From contig JARKIP010000033.1 of NCBI GenBank assembly GCA_029990175.1, forward strand, positions 17,157,001-17,221,000: a stretch of DNA of 64,000 nucleotides, read 5' to 3'. Below are positions 21,935 to 35,200 of this stretch, piece by piece (position 1 is the stretch's first letter; every line of letters begins with the position of its first letter). This DNA comes from Petunia secreta (taxonomy: Eukaryota > Streptophyta > Magnoliopsida > Solanales > Solanaceae). The notes below the pieces were generated by a model. It was not told the origin of the DNA. It made no database searches and saw only the letters and a program-made list of their open reading frames with translations. A program made the position numbers and the translations under genes.

Positions 21935-22260
21935 GTATACAAATGTTAAGGTATTGGTAGAACAAGGCCTTGTTCCCTAATGTGAGAAGCAAGCGATGCT
22001 TTGATTTACTTGTATGGATTAATACCATCTCAGAACATTGCTAACATCTTTATTTAGTGTTTAAGGCTCATTACACATATGTATCAAATGTATTCAAATG
22101 TTAAGGTTATGGTTGAACAAGGCCTTGCTCCCTAAACATAGAAGAAAATCGTAATGTGAGAAGCAAGCGATGCTTTAATTTATTAGTATGGGTTATATCA
22201 TCTCACAATGTTGTTAATAACTTTGTTTAATATTTTTAGGTTGTTACACATATGTATCAA
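21935..22260. repeat. Two diverged tandem copies of an unidentified repeat
   Basis: The block with ACAAGGCCTTG(T/C)TCCCTAA, GTGAGAAGCAAGCGATGCTT and ACACATATGTATCAA occurs at about 21935-22085 and again at about 22092-22260. The second copy carries an extra GAAGAAAATCGTA segment. No coding frame is shared. Confidence 0.75.
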
Positions 22261-22689
22261 TGCTAATACATCAATTTAATGTTAAATCAATCGTCGATGA
22301 TGAACCTACTATTTGCAGATTGTCAACCTATAACACTTGGGATAGTTGGATGGGGACACATGTAGTATTTTATTATTTATCAAATTAGGAGCATACACAT
22401 GTAATATTTTAATACAATTTTATAGTTGGAATTAATATACTCAGGTTGAAGGATTATCAACTTAGCGGACTTGGTATTTTTTCCTAAATGGTTCTTTAAA
22501 TTTTTTATATTTATTTTTAAGAGGTTTCGCTAGTCCGTAGTTTTTTTTTTAAAAAAAAAAAATTTGCATTGGGGATTGATATACCTAGGACGGTTTATTA
22601 TCAAATTCACAAACTTGGTATTTTTCTAAAATGATTCTTTAAATTTATTTATATCAATGTTTAAGGGGACATGTGTAATCCTTCTTAAT
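22261..22689. other. Host flank of the retrotransposon nest, internally repetitive
   Basis: AT-rich blocks ending GACATGTGTAATCCTTCTTAATATTAT. Similar blocks (ACATGTAG..CCTTCTT.ATATTA) recur at 50270-50460 on the other side of the nest, so both flanks belong to one pre-existing repetitive stretch. Confidence 0.65.
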
Positions 22690-22694
22690 ATTAT

Positions 22695-22744
22695 TGACAC
22701 GACCCGGAATCCGGCTAGGCCGTGTGGGCGCCCGACATCCTCCC
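22695..22744 (-). repeat. Terminal 50 bp of LTR A, cut off by the nested element
   Basis: TGACACGACCCGGAATCCGG... up to CATCCTCCC. Joined to 32292 it restores the sequence seen uninterrupted in LTR B (38800 onwards: CATCCTCCCCTAGACC), which proves the nesting. Confidence 0.92.
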
Positions 22745-23171
22745 TGAAACGACCTCGGTCAGTCGTTTAGAAAGTTAGGACTCCGATTGGCGTTCCGATA
22801 ATTTTAAAATATTTATAATGTCCATTAGGGTCTGTCTGTAAAATTTGAGCTAAATCAGACCTCGTTTGGTAGGCATCGGAAGAAGGTTTCATTTTTTATT
22901 GTCGATAAATACAAAAAAGAGATTTTCGAGCTCGGTTTTGGTGAACGAGCTCCGATTCAAAATCCGAAAGCGCCGGTTAGGTTCGTATGATTATTTGTGT
23001 CTTTTGTGCTTTTTCGAAAGTGAATTTCGAGGTTGTTCGGCTAGCTTCTGCTAAAATGGCGAAAGTTAAATAATTTGACCATGCACATCTCTTCACTACT
23101 ACAAGTATGTAACAGATCGTTGCTTAATGCTTCTACGTACTTCATTTAATATTCGAGGACGAATGTTCCTA

Positions 23172-23183
23172 ACGGGGGAAGAT
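23172..23183 (+). promoter_or_regulatory. Second polypurine tract inside the LTR
   Basis: ACGGGGGAAGAT directly before TGTTACACC at 23184, preceded by CGAGGACGAATG, the same box that precedes the first tract (CGAGGACGAACG...GTGGAGGAAAA). Equivalent sites lie before 29623 (+) and, on the - strand, after 35289 and 41875. The outer element's right terminus coincides exactly with this boundary. Confidence 0.7.
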
Positions 23184-25021
23184 TGTTACACCCCGTATGT
23201 CCAAAGTGATGTATATCATTCTAATGACATGTTAAGAATGATTTAAGTGAGTTTAAAGTCATAATATTACCATAAAAGATGTTTATATATTGAATATAAT
23301 GTTTGGAAAAAATAGGATTTAAGTTGCGGAAAAACCGATAAAGGAATTGCCTTGTTACGAAGCTTTTTCAGCAATTAATTTCGTGTCTTATATGATGTCT
23401 TTTGGGGACATATCACATACCAAATTGAAGGTCTTGGAGTGTAGTTTCCAACACTTTTGACGGTTTGTTCATACAACGTATAGATAAAAAGATATGAGCA
23501 TTAGAAGTCAAGACAGAAAGAGGGACATAAGCGTAAAAGAGGACTAAAACTGAAATGTTTCAAGTATAAAAAGAAAATTCCTTCATAATCTCGTCATTTC
23601 CAGAAAGATAAAGAGAAAAACAGTTCTCTCATTTAGTTTTGAGAAAATTTTATGATATTGAAGGATGGACGTCAATCTTAACTCGAAATTGAAGACAAAT
23701 TGCGTCAAAATGCTCTACGCGATTAAGCTTGTTTAAGCTTTAGAAGGTGCTGAATTCAAGGGAAACAAGGTTTAGAAGTAAGAAGCATCAAAGGTATGTA
23801 AGATTAAACCTTTCCTTTGGCAAGGCATGTATCTTTTAGCTTTTGAAGCTTTTCTTAGTTCTAAACTTAGTGTTTCTTGAGAGAAACTTGTATGGTATCA
23901 AGGAAACCTTGTATATACTTAATTTGGTACTAAAATCTAATTTGAAAGACGTCCGAAATCAGCAAGACAAAACGTTTTAAAATCTGGAAAATCATTTTGA
24001 TATTTGAACAGCTGTTAGTATATTGTTCATAACTCCTTGTACAAAATTGATATTAAGATGCTTTAAGAATCCCCAGAATCCTAAGATATATATCTAACCC
24101 TTTCATGAGACCATGAAGTCTATATCTTTAATCTACACTCTAAAAAATTAGGTCGAAAGGCAGGACGGTGGTGCTGTCCAGACATTCTATCAGCGGATTT
24201 GTTATGTCATCCAGTCGTTTCATCTTGTTAGCCATTTAACATGTTTATGTTATCAGTTTATCCGGGTATCCATTCCCGTGTGTAGTGTAGTGCTGGTTCT
24301 GTTTTTGCGGATCATCCAGTTTTAGGGGAAACTCTGCCGAAAATTTAATAGAAATTCAAAGAGTTGGACAAATTCTGAGTTCTAGGTTGTGTCAATAATT
24401 CTATCCAGAGTTTTCTTCTCATTCCTTTGAGTCCATATCTATTGTTTCCACATGTGTTATGCCTCATACATTCTTATACTTATATTGTGATCATGTTATG
24501 TGTAATTTGGAGTCCCCCATAGAGGTTGGACATTGGACACATAGTCCGGTCACGTGGGTATCAGGTTCATAACCGGATTGCCCTAAAATTTGAGGAATGA
24601 AGCCTTTAGCCTAAATTGATATATTTTTCTGCTTATTGAATAGAGTGGGATCGTTTGGCAAGGAAACCAAAGGATAAAGTGGTTGTTGATTAGTCGTACT
24701 AACTTTTAGAAGAGGTAAGTGTTTATATCCATTTTATTGGAGGCACATGGCCTCGTGGATTTTCTACCACGCGTTCCTTACGTGTGTAGCTCCCGATAGG
24801 CGTACTCATTACGCCTTAGCTTTGGATTTACATTATATATTATATGTTATGTCCTGTTGTTGGTATTTTATTGAGGATCTGAGCATTGTACTCTGGCTGT
24901 GAGTTGGCATCTACTTCCCGGCCGTCGATGAGAGTCTCGCGCCTGTGAAGGGTTATATTGCATCACATTGCATTCATATGCATTATATGTCATTCATATG
25001 CATTACATTGCATATCATATT

Positions 25022-25363
25022 GGGTGCAGGAGTATTCCGCCCCAGGAGCCGGAGTATTCCGCTCCATTGTATCATATTGAGGGTAGGAGTATTCCGCCCC
25101 AGGAGTAGGAGTAATCCGCTCCATTTTATCATATTGAGGGTAGGAGGATTCCGCCCCAGGAGAGTGCCTGAGTATTTCTCCTCAGCTTTACATTATATAG
25201 GGTGCAGGAGTATTCTGCCCCAAGAGAGTGCAGGAGTATTCCGCCTCTGTTTTATATTATATCGGGTGCAGGAGTATTCCGCCCCAGGAGCAGGAGTATT
25301 CCGCTCCAGTTGGTTATCAGATTGGATTCCCCTCGAATGCAGGAGTATTCCGCTTCGAGATGG
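25022..25363 (+). repeat. GGAGTATTCCGC minisatellite in LTR 1, 11 units
   Basis: Units GGAGTATTCCGCCCCAGGAG and GGAGTATTCCGCTCCATT alternate with a TATCATATTGAGGGTA spacer. I count 11 units here and 13 in LTR 2. The unit core is an imperfect palindrome (GGAGTATTCC / GGAATACTCC). Open frames of 60-215 codons crossing it are repeat artefacts. Confidence 0.9.
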
Positions 25364-26073
25364 GATGGCGGGCACATGTGACCCTTTGCATCAGATTTCA
25401 TTTCATTTCATTTCATGTAATTTCATTTCATTTCTTTTCATACCATTGTGTAGACTTGTGGTACATAAATATTGTTCTGCTTATACGTGCATTGCTTATT
25501 TGTTGATAGGTTTCTGGCTCATATTCCTGGGTGAGTTTTTGGTTTCATACGTGTTTCCGATTATTATCTGGCTCCACCTTTTTAGAATTTAAATAAGATG
25601 AATTTGGTTTATCTGCTTCTTCTCCCTGGCTAGCTATCCAATTCTTTGAGGTGGCTAGTCTGCCCCACTTATTGAGTCCTTTTGATTCACCCTTGTTTGT
25701 TGTTTGTTTCCTGTCTATCTATTTCGTTTGGGCAGGTTCCCTCCAGGATTGAGTTCGCCGCGTTGTTCAGGAGCGAAGACAACTTCAGCTGTCAAGGTGA
25801 GCCAGTTTTATTCCGGATGGCCACCAGTTTTATGTTTACTATTTCAGTTGCATTTTGCTCCCTTCAGGAGGTATTTGTCTTTTTCTATACTCTTAGATGT
25901 CTAGTCTGGATAGCCCTAAACCTAGTATGTCTGTGTTGTTTTTTTAAAGTCTTGTTCTTATTTATGAATTGAATTATATTTTTTTCCTAACTTAATTGGT
26001 ATGGGTTCGCCCGACAGGTCTAGGGGAGGATGTCGAGTGCTCACACGGCCTAGCCGGATTCCGTGTCGTGTCA

Positions 26074-29000
26074 GTTGGTATCAGAGCCCGATTTAGAGTC
26101 TATCCAGACTAAGACAGTGTCTAGTAGAGTCTCGTTGATTGGTACGTAGATGTCCGTACTTTTCTACGAGAGGCTATGATGGCATTTAGGAAGTTTCACT
26201 TCCTTCTTTTCTGATCGTGCATTGGTCTAGGATGCAAAAGTATTTTCGTTAATCCGTTGTGGTAATTGTGAAGCCTCGTACGACAAATCAGCAAACGGAA
26301 GGAGTTCAGGACGAAGTAGTCTAGTCTGGGGCTAGAGCTACTAAGCCCCGAGAGTTGTGGATCGTGCTGACGATCCAGTTTCGGAGGCCCCAGTTGTACT
26401 AGCTCGCGATGGGCAAGGGAGCAGGGCCTTGTGGTTCCCTTGGCTCTCTACGATGCTTTTACGAGAATCTTAGCAACACAGATACCACAACAACCTATTA
26501 TTCGCTAGGCAGCTTATCAGGTTGCCACAGATGCAGATGTTCGGACTTAGAGAGTTCTTGATCCAGTTCCAGTTCTTGGTGTTGCCCTAGTAAATTATGT
26601 TCAAGAAGCAGCATGTGTTGCGCCACTAATTGTTTTGGCTGGTTAGCCAGCCGAAGTAACGGTTCGGTCTGAGTGCCCAAAGAGGTTCCATTATTTTATG
26701 CGGTTGAACCTTCCGATATTCTTAAGCAATGCATCAGATAAACCTCGTGATTTTTTTTAAAGCAAAATAAAGTCAGCATATCCTTCAGGTTGTCCGTTAT
26801 CTAGAGCAGTATGGTATTGATTATTCTGCTTTCCAGTTTCAGGGGTCTAGCGTTGAATTGATGGACCGCTCTCTTACTAGCTAACTTGGTTCGGCTTTTC
26901 TTCTAGATTCGTGGAAAATTTCCTTTCGAGCAGCGAGCGAGATGAAAAGTGTTGCCAGTTTGAGTGGTTCGGACAGGGTAGCCTGTCGGTTAGCCTGTTG
27001 GTGCTTCAAAATATGAAATTGAATTCTATAGAATGGCTGAATGTGCATTAGAACTAGTGCATGAGCGTTTCGAGAGATTCAAAGATTTATTAATGACCTT
27101 TCTCCTTCCTTGAGATCCCAGATGACTCGAGAGATTGAGGTCAGAATTTCATTTGATGTTGTTGATATTGCCCGAAGGTGCGAGGCATACCATAAGTTAG
27201 AGCGGGAGAGTAAGAGATCCCGTGACCCTAGTGGGTAACCATGGTACCTCATTTGGAGGTAAGAGTTCTGATTATTTTGGGAGGTCACCTTCCAGGTTAT
27301 CTCAGCTTGTGTCACGCGACTCTTAGAGTGCGCCAGTAGTTCGTCAATATCAGACCCAGTTTTTATCTTTGTAGCTATCAACAATCTGTCTAGCTTCCAT
27401 TTTCACTGAAAAGGTATTATCATTGTCGCGAGCATGTCATCTTTGGTTGAGTTCTCCCTTACTCTGGCAAGTAGGTAGTTGTCCTTTCTCTTGTCATCAG
27501 GCACTTGCACAGTCGCATGCGATTTCATTTAGATCTCAATCAGCCGGAGAAATACCATCTTCCAGTAGAGGTTGAGAACGTGGTGGCAGTGGTTCTTCAG
27601 AAGGTTATTATCAGGGTAGTGGCTCAGCTCAGCTGCAGAGGCAGTTCTATGAACTGCTAGTCTGGCAGGATACTGAGGCATCCGATGTAGTAGACCCAAG
27701 TATTTCTTCTTCCCTTAAATGTGAGTAAGATTTGATTCTTCCGGTCGATCTAGAAATTAGGTGTCTTATCATGTTTCCATGGTTTCTTTTGATGTCGTTT
27801 CTATTAAGAATTGGTTGCGGTAGGGGGTGAGCTTCTGATATGATTTAGTCCTTGCATTTATGAGGACCCTACTAGATTATCTGGTTTAAATGTGAGAGAT
27901 TTGTTAGTGAGTATCGTTATTGTTTACTTGGCATCTTGTTGTGCCTCATTTCTTTATAAATGTCAAGTCAGTCTACCTCTTTTGGAACTTAGTGTCGGTA
28001 AGATGATGGGATTCTTATTTGTCACCATTAGAAAGTGTCATTGTTTCTTCCGGTGTAAAGTAGTTAGTAAGTAATACTTGATCTATGTGTCTCCTCTTGG
28101 TTCGAGACGCTAGTAGAGTCATGTTATTCTAATAGTTTGTCTCGGTATAAAAGGGTTTTCTGATAAATTGTCGGAGTTTCCTTCTTATTGGAAGGTTAAA
28201 TTGACATAGATTTTGATTCATAAAGCTCATTCAATGTCTATTTCTTCAATTGCGATTCTTCGGTTAGCCTGACTCATAAATAGTCTAGCTCTGGTAGCCA
28301 AATAAATAAGAAGAAGAGCTTCCTATAGCTCTAATTATTTCTATCAGAGCTTCCTATAGCTCTAATTATGTCTATCCTCAGTCTATTTCCATCTCTTCTT
28401 TGTTCGGCACTGGTAAGCTTAGGTGGTCAGTAGTCTCTTGTGATGTTCCCTATGTTTAGCCAGAGTGTGTGTCAAGGTGGCAGGGTAAGCACATGGTTGT
28501 TTTTCAAGGCTAGTAAGGGTAATGAGAGGCGTCATTTGACCTTTGATTTGATCCAACAGGCGGTGGTGCTTATAGAAAATGTATGGAGTTGTGAACTCGA
28601 GAGTTGCAGCTGTTTGGCAACTCGAGAGAGTAATTTGGTAGCTCAGGTCTGAGCCGCGTTCTCTACTCAGCTAAGTCTTCCTTAATCCAGCAGGTTGTGC
28701 GAGGATGACTATTTCTATTCAAATTATCTGTGTGAGTTTATGCTCTAAGTGGAGGAGTCTTCCTCCAACTGATGCAGAATCATCATATTAAATCTCTACG
28801 GCGTTACTGAAGCGTAAGCTAATTCTTTGTTTCATCGACCTTTTCTATATCGAAAGTATATCGACGAGGTGATTCGTTGGTGGAATCATATTAGCCCATC
28901 AAAAGTTGTGTGTATCTTCATTTCGAAAATATAGAACTCTTCTCTCGTGATCAAGAAAGGGTCAGCTTAGTCTGAATAAGTTGGGCAATGATATTATCAT

Positions 29001-29182
29001 ATAATCCAGATATGTTTTATTCCAAGAGTTCGGTGTTCGTGTTATAATTCTGATTCTGCAATTATGAGATAGTGTCCGTGGAATAGCTTATGAAGGTCGT
29101 GAAAGTTCTTTTGTTATCTGTGCGGAATTTTCTTTAAACTTAGGCTCGTTCTAGGACGAAGGAGAGTTTAAGTGGAGGAAAA
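26074..29182 (+). pseudogene. Non-coding internal region with gag, protease and RNase H fossils
   Basis: It lies between PBS and polypurine tract and has no long frame. Fossils run in gypsy order. About 27081-27236: the gag C-terminal helix region RFINDL...LRSQM.REIEV, then a VVDIARR block, matching Ty3 gag proteins. About 27400-27445: a ruined CCHC knuckle. About 27640-27670: EASDVVD before the protease. About 28510-28600: an RNase H trace (LTFDLIQQAVVLIENVW, against the family's THDLELAAVVFALKIW). RT is missing, so it is a deletion derivative of an autonomous gypsy element. The 70-residue frame 28440-28652 recurs in the other copies but is only the RNase H trace. Confidence 0.8.
26076..26087 (+). 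promoter_or_regulatory. Primer-binding site, initiator tRNA-Met
   Basis: TGGTATCAGAGC, the canonical plant PBS, two bases after LTR 1. Confidence 0.95.
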
Positions 29183-32100
29183 TGAAACAACCTCGGTCAG
29201 TCGTTTAGAAAGTTAGGACTCCCATTGGCGTGCCGATAATTTTAAAATATTCGTAATGTCCATTAGGGCCTGTCTATAAAATTTGAGCTAAATCAGACCT
29301 CGTTTGGTAGGCATCGGAAGAAGGTTTCGTTTTTTATTGTCGATAAATACAAAAAAAGAGATTTTCGAGCTTGGTTTTGGTGAACGAGCTCCGATTCAAA
29401 ATCCGAAAGTGCCGGTTAGGTTCGTATGATTATTTGTGTCTTTTGTGCTTTTTCGAAAGTGAATTTCGAGGTTGTTCGGCTAGCTTCTGCTAAAATGGCA
29501 AAAGTTAAATAATTTGACCATTCACATCTCTTCACTACTACAAGTATGTAACAGATCGTTGCTTAATGCTTCTACGTACTTCATTTAATATTCGAGGACG
29601 AATGTTCCTAACGGGGGAAGATTGTTACACCCCGTATGTCCAAAGTGATGTATATCATTATAATGACATGTTAAGAATGATTTAAGTGAGTTTAAAGTCA
29701 TAATATTACCATAAAAGATGTTTATATATTGAATATAAAGTTTGGAAAAAATCGGATTTAAGTTGCGGAAAAACCGACAAAGGAATTGCCTTGTTACGAA
29801 GCTTTTTCAGCAATTAATTTCGTGTCTTATATGAGGTCTTTTGGGGACATATCACATACCAAATTGAAGGTCTTGAAGTGTAGTTTCCAACACTTTTGAC
29901 GGTTTGTTCATACAACGTATAGCTAAAAAGATATGAGCATCAGAAGTCAGGACAGAAAGAGGGACACAAGCGTAAAAGAGGACTAAAACTGAAATGTTTC
30001 AAGTATAAAAGGAAAATTCCTTCATAATCTCGTCATTTCCAGAAAGATAAAGAGAAAAACAGTTCTCTCATTTTGTTTTGAGAAAATTTTATGATTTTGA
30101 AGGATGGACGTTAATCTTAACTCGAAATTGAAGACAAATTGCGTCAAAATGCTCTACGCGATTAAGCTTGTTTAAGCTTTAGAAGGTGCTGAATTCAAGG
30201 GAAACAAGGTTTAGAAGCAAGAAGCATCAAAGGTGTGTAAGACTAAACCTTTCTTTTGGCAAGGCATGTATCTTTTAGCTTTTGATGCTTTTCTTAGTTC
30301 TAAACTTAGTGTTTCTTGTGAGAAACTTGTATGGTATCAAGGAAACCTTGTATATACATAATTTGGTACTAAAATCTAAGGTGAAAGATGTCCGAAATCA
30401 GCAAGACAAAACGATTCAAAATCTGGAAAATCATTTTGATCTTTGAACAGCTGTTAGTTTATTGTTCATAACTCCTTGTACAAAATTGATATGAAGATGC
30501 TTTAAGAATCCCCAGAATCCTAAGATATATATCTACAACTTTCATGAAGACCATGAAGTCTATATCTTTAATCTACACTCTAAAAAATTAGGTCGAAAGG
30601 CAGGACAGTGGTACTGTCCAGACATTCTATCAGCGGATTTGTTATGTCATCCAGCCGTCTCATCTTGTTAGCCATTTAACATGTTTACGTTATCAGTTTA
30701 TCCGGGTATCCATTCCCGTGTGTAGTATAGTGCTGGTTCTGTTTTTGCGGATCATCCAGTTTCAGGGGAAACTCTGCCGAAAATTTTATAGAAATTCAAA
30801 GAGTTGGACAAACTCTGAATTCTAGGTTGTGTCTATAATTCTATCTAGAGTTTTCTTCTCATTCCTTTGAGTCCATAACTATTGTTTGCACATGTGTTAT
30901 GCCTCATACATGCTTATACTTATATTGTGATCATGTTATGTGTGGTTTGGAGTATCCCATAGAGGTTGGACATTGGACACATAGTCCGGTCGCGTGGGTA
31001 TCAGGTTCCTAATTTAGCCTAAATTGATATATTTTTCTGCTTATTGAATAGTGTGGGATCGTTTGGCAAGGAAACCAAAGGATAAAGTGGTTGTTGATTT
31101 GTCGTACTAACTTTTAGAAAAGGTAAGTGTTTATATCCATTTCTTTGGAGGCACCTGGCCTCGTGGATTTTCTACCACGCGTTACTTACGTGTGTAGCTC
31201 CCGATAGGCGTACTCATTACGCCTTAGCTTTGGATTTACATTATATATTATATGTTATGTCCTGTTGTTGGTATTTTATTGAGGATCTGAGCATTGTACT
31301 CTGGGTGTGAGTTGGCATCTACTTCCCGGCCGTCGATGAGAGTCTCGCGCCTGTGAAGGGTTATATTGCATCACATTACATTCATATGCATTATATGTCA
31401 TTCATATGCATTACATTGCATATCATATTGGGTGCAGGAGTATTCCGCCCCAGGAGCCGGAGTACTCCGCTCCATTGTATCATATTTAGGGTAGGAGTAA
31501 TCCGCCCCAGGAGCAGGAGTATTCCGCTCCATTATATCATATTGAGGGTAGGAGTATTCCGCCCCAGGAGCAGGAGTAATCCGCTCCATTTTATCATATT
31601 GAGGGTAGGAGGATTCCGCCCCAGGAGAGTGCCGGAGTATTTCTCCTCAGCTTTACATTATATAGGGTGCAGGAGTATTCCGCCCCAAGAGAGTGCAGGA
31701 GTATTCCGCCTCTGTTTTATATTATATCGGGTGCAGGAGTATTCCGCCCCAGGAGCAGGAGTATTCCGCTCCAGTTGGTTATCAGATTGGATTCCCCTCG
31801 AATGCAGGAGTATTCCGCTTTGAGATGGGATGGCGGGCACATGTGACCCTTTGCATCAGATTTCATTTCATTTCATTTCTTTTCATACCATTGTGTAGAC
31901 TTGTGGTACATAACTATTGTTCTGCTTATACGTGCATTGCTTATTTGTTGATAGGTTTTTGGCTCATATTCCTGGGTGAGTTTTTGGTTTCATACGTGTT
32001 TCCGATTATTATCTGGCTCCACCTTTTTAGAATTTAAATAAGATGAATTTTGTTTATCTGCTTCTTCTCCCTGGCTAGCTATCCAATTCTTTGAGGTGGC

Positions 32101-32286
32101 TAGTCTGCCCCACTTATTGAGTCCTTTTGATTCACCCTTGTTTGTTGTTTGTTTCCTGTCTATCTTGTTCTTATTTATGAATTGAATTATTTTATTTTCA
32201 TAACTTAATTGGTATAGGTTCGCCCGATAGGTCTAGGGGAGGATGTCAGGTGCCCACACGGCCTAGCCAGATTCCGGGTCGTGTCA
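29183..32286 (+). repeat. LTR 2 of the nested element (3104 bp)
   Basis: The 3' LTR, starting TGAAACAACC right after AGTGGAGGAAAA (polypurine tract, 29171-29182). It has 13 minisatellite units at 31430-31825. Two deletions relative to LTR 1 (about 33 bp near 31010, about 230 bp near 32165) explain its shorter length. Substitutions are few, so the element is fairly young. Confidence 0.92.
31430..31825 (+). repeat. GGAGTATTCCGC minisatellite in LTR 2, 13 units
   Basis: Same unit structure as in LTR 1, with one extra pair of units (about 57 bp). Since two LTRs are copied from one template, the difference arose after insertion or during reverse transcription. Confidence 0.9.
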
Positions 32287-32291
32287 CTCCC

Positions 32292-35200
32292 TTGGACCCG
32301 TCGGGCGAACCCTTACCAATTAAGTTAGGAAAATAATATAATTCAATTCATAAATAAGAACAATACTTTAAAAAAAAGTACAGACCTACTGTTACCTCTA
32401 AGCTATACAAAAGAAATTACAGCTGACTACCCAACATACTAGGTTTAGGGCTATCCAGACTAGACATCTAAGAGTACAGAAAAAGACAAATACCTCCTGA
32501 AGGGAGCAGAATGCAACTGAAATAGTAAACATAAAACTGGTGGCCATACGGAATAAAGTTGGCTCACCCTGACAGTTGAAGTTGTCTTCGCTCCTCAACA
32601 ACGCGGCGAACTCAATCCTGGAGCGAACCTGCCGAAATGAAATGGATAGACAGGAAACAAACAACAAAGAAGGGTGAGTCAAAAGGACTCAATAAGTGGG
32701 GCAGACTAGCCACTTCAAAGAACTGAATAGCTAGCCAGGGAGAAGAAACAGATAAACCTCTTATTTAAATTCTAAAAAGTTAATAATCGGAAAAACGTAT
32801 GAAACAAAAAACTCAGCCAGGAATACGAGCAAGAAACATATCAACAAATAAGGAATGTACGTATAAGCAGAACAATAGTTATGTACCACAAGTCTACACG
32901 ATGGTATGAAAAGAAATGAGATGAAATGTAATTTTATGCAAAGGGTCACATGTGCCCGCCATCCCATCTCGAGGCGGAATACTCATGCATTCGAGGGGAA
33001 TCCAATCTGATAACCAACTAGAGCGGAATACTCCTGCTCCTGGGGCGGAATACTCCTGCACCCGATATAATATAAACCAGAGGCGGAATACTCCTGCTCC
33101 TGGGGCGGAATACTCCTGCACCCGATATAATATAAACTATAGGCGGAATACTCCTGCACTCTCTTGGGGCGGAATACTCCTGCACCCGATATAATGTAAA
33201 ACTGAGGCAGAATACTCCTGCACTCTCCTGGGGCGGAATCCTCCTACCCTCAATATGATACAATGGAGCAGAATACTCCTGCTCTTGGGGCGGAATACTC
33301 CTACCCTCAATATGATACAATGGAGCGGAATACTCCTGCTCCTGGGGCGGAATACTCCTGCACCCCATACGATATGGAATGTAATGCATATGAATGACAT
33401 ATAATGCATATGAATGCAATGTGATGCAATAATAACCCTTCACCGGCGCGAGACTCTCATCGACGGCCGGGAAGTAGATGCCAACTCACAGTCAGAGTAC
33501 AATGCTCAGATCCTCAATAAAATACTAACAACAGGACATAAAATATAATATATAATGTAAATCCAAAGCTAAGGCGTAATGAGTACGCCTATCGGCAGCT
33601 ACACACGTAAGGAACGCGTGGTAGAAAATCCACGAGGCCAGGTGCCTCTAAATGGATATAAACACTTACCTCTTCCAAAAGTTAGTACGGCTAATCAACA
33701 ACCGCTTTATCCTTTGGTTTCATTGCCAAAAGATCTCACTCTATTCAATAAGCAGAAAAATATATCAATTTAGGCTAAAGGCTTCATTCCTCAAATCTTA
33801 AGGCAATCCGGTTAGGAACCTGATACCCACGCGACCGGACTGTGTTTCCAATGTCCGACCTCTATGGGGGACTCCAAATCACACATAACATGATCACAAT
33901 ATAAGTATAAGCATGTATGAGTCATAACACATGTGGCAAAAATAGATATGGACTCAAAGGAATGAGAAGAAAACTCTGGATAGAATTATATACACAACCT
34001 AGAACTCAGAGTTTGTCCAACTCTCTGAATTTCTATAAAATTTTCGGCAGAGTTTCCCTTGAAACTGGATGATCCGCAAAAACAGAACCAGCACTATACT
34101 ACACACGGAAATGGATACCCGGATAAACTGATAACATAAACATGTTAAATGGATAACAAGATGAGACGGATGGATGACATAACAGATCCGCTGATATAAT
34201 GTCTGGAAAGCACCACTGTCCTGCCTTTCGACCTAATGTTTTAGAGTGTAGATTAAAGATATAGACTTCATGGTCTTCATGAAATTTGTAGATATATGTC
34301 TTAGGACTCTGGGGATTCTTAAAGCATCTTAATATCAATTTTGTACAAGGAGTTATGATCAATATACTAACAGCTGTTCAAAGATCAAAATGATTTTCCA
34401 GATTTTGAAACGTTTTGTCTTGCTGATTCGGACATCTTTAACCTTAGATTTTAGTACCACGTTAATTATATACAAGGTTTCCTTGATACCATACAAGTTT
34501 CTCATAAGAAACACTAAGTTTAGAACTAATAAAAGCTTGAAAAGCTAAAAGATACATGTCTTGCCAAAAGAAAGGTTTAGTCTTACATACCTTTGATGCT
34601 TCTTGCTTCTAAACCTTGTTTCCCTTGAATTCAGAACCTTCTAAAGCTTAAAAAAGCTATAATATAGCATTTTGGTACTTTACTTAGCTATGAAGTAATT
34701 CTAAAACTCAAGCTATAGACGAAATTGAAGGTAGCATAACGTTACCTTAATCGCGTAGAGCATTTTTACGCAATTTGTCTTCAATTTCGAGTTAAGATTG
34801 ACGTCCATCCTTCAAAATCATAAAATTTTCTCAAAACTAAATGAGAGAGCTGTTTTTCTCTTTATCTTTCTGGAAATTACGATATTATGAAGGAATTTTC
34901 CTTTTATACTTGAAATATTTCAGTTTTAGTCCTCTTTTACGCTTATGTCCCTCTTTCTGTCCTGACTTCTTATGCTCATATCTTTTTATTTATACGTTGC
35001 ATGAACAAACCGTCAAAAGTGTTGGAAACTACACTCCAAGACCTTCAATTTGGTATGTGATATGTCCCCAAAAGACCTCATATAAGACACGAAATTAATT
35101 GCTTAAAAAGCTTCGTAACAAGGCAATTCCTTTGTCGATTTTTCCGTAACTTAAATCCGATTTTTCCCAAACTTTATGTTCAATATATAAACATCTTATA

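Larger units (their letters stand above)
22745..26073 (+). repeat. LTR 1 of the nested element (3329 bp)
   Basis: The 5' LTR, TGAAACGACC to GTGTCGTGTCA. From +427 it holds a second polypurine tract and from +439 a second LTR-start-like TGTTACACCCCG. It has an 11-unit GGAGTATTCCGC minisatellite near 25022-25363. Compared with LTR 2 it keeps about 230 bp near 25716-25948 and about 33 bp near 24570 that are deleted there. Confidence 0.92.
22745..32286 (+). mobile_element. Complete LARD-like Ty3/gypsy element, + strand, nested
   Basis: A 9542-bp element with LTRs 22745-26073 and 29183-32286 and a 3.1-kb internal region. It has a PBS for initiator tRNA-Met and a polypurine tract. TSD CTCCC occurs at 22740-22744 and 32287-32291. 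It inserted into the end of an LTR of its own family in the opposite orientation. The internal region has no intact gene, so transposition would need enzymes in trans. LTR termini are TGAAACGACC...GTGTCA. Confidence 0.93.

Noticed and set aside
25022..25363. Possible CRISPR-like array
   Set aside because: Units are adjacent, diverged and without uniform unique spacers; the sequence is a eukaryotic LTR minisatellite.
24945..25592. A 215-codon open frame and many similar ones at 15017-15535, 31353-31823, 33018-33443, 39566-40022, 45735-46281 and 47647-48199
   Set aside because: They run through the LTR minisatellite, whose unit lacks stops in several phases. The same peptides appear in different frames and on both strands in every LTR copy.
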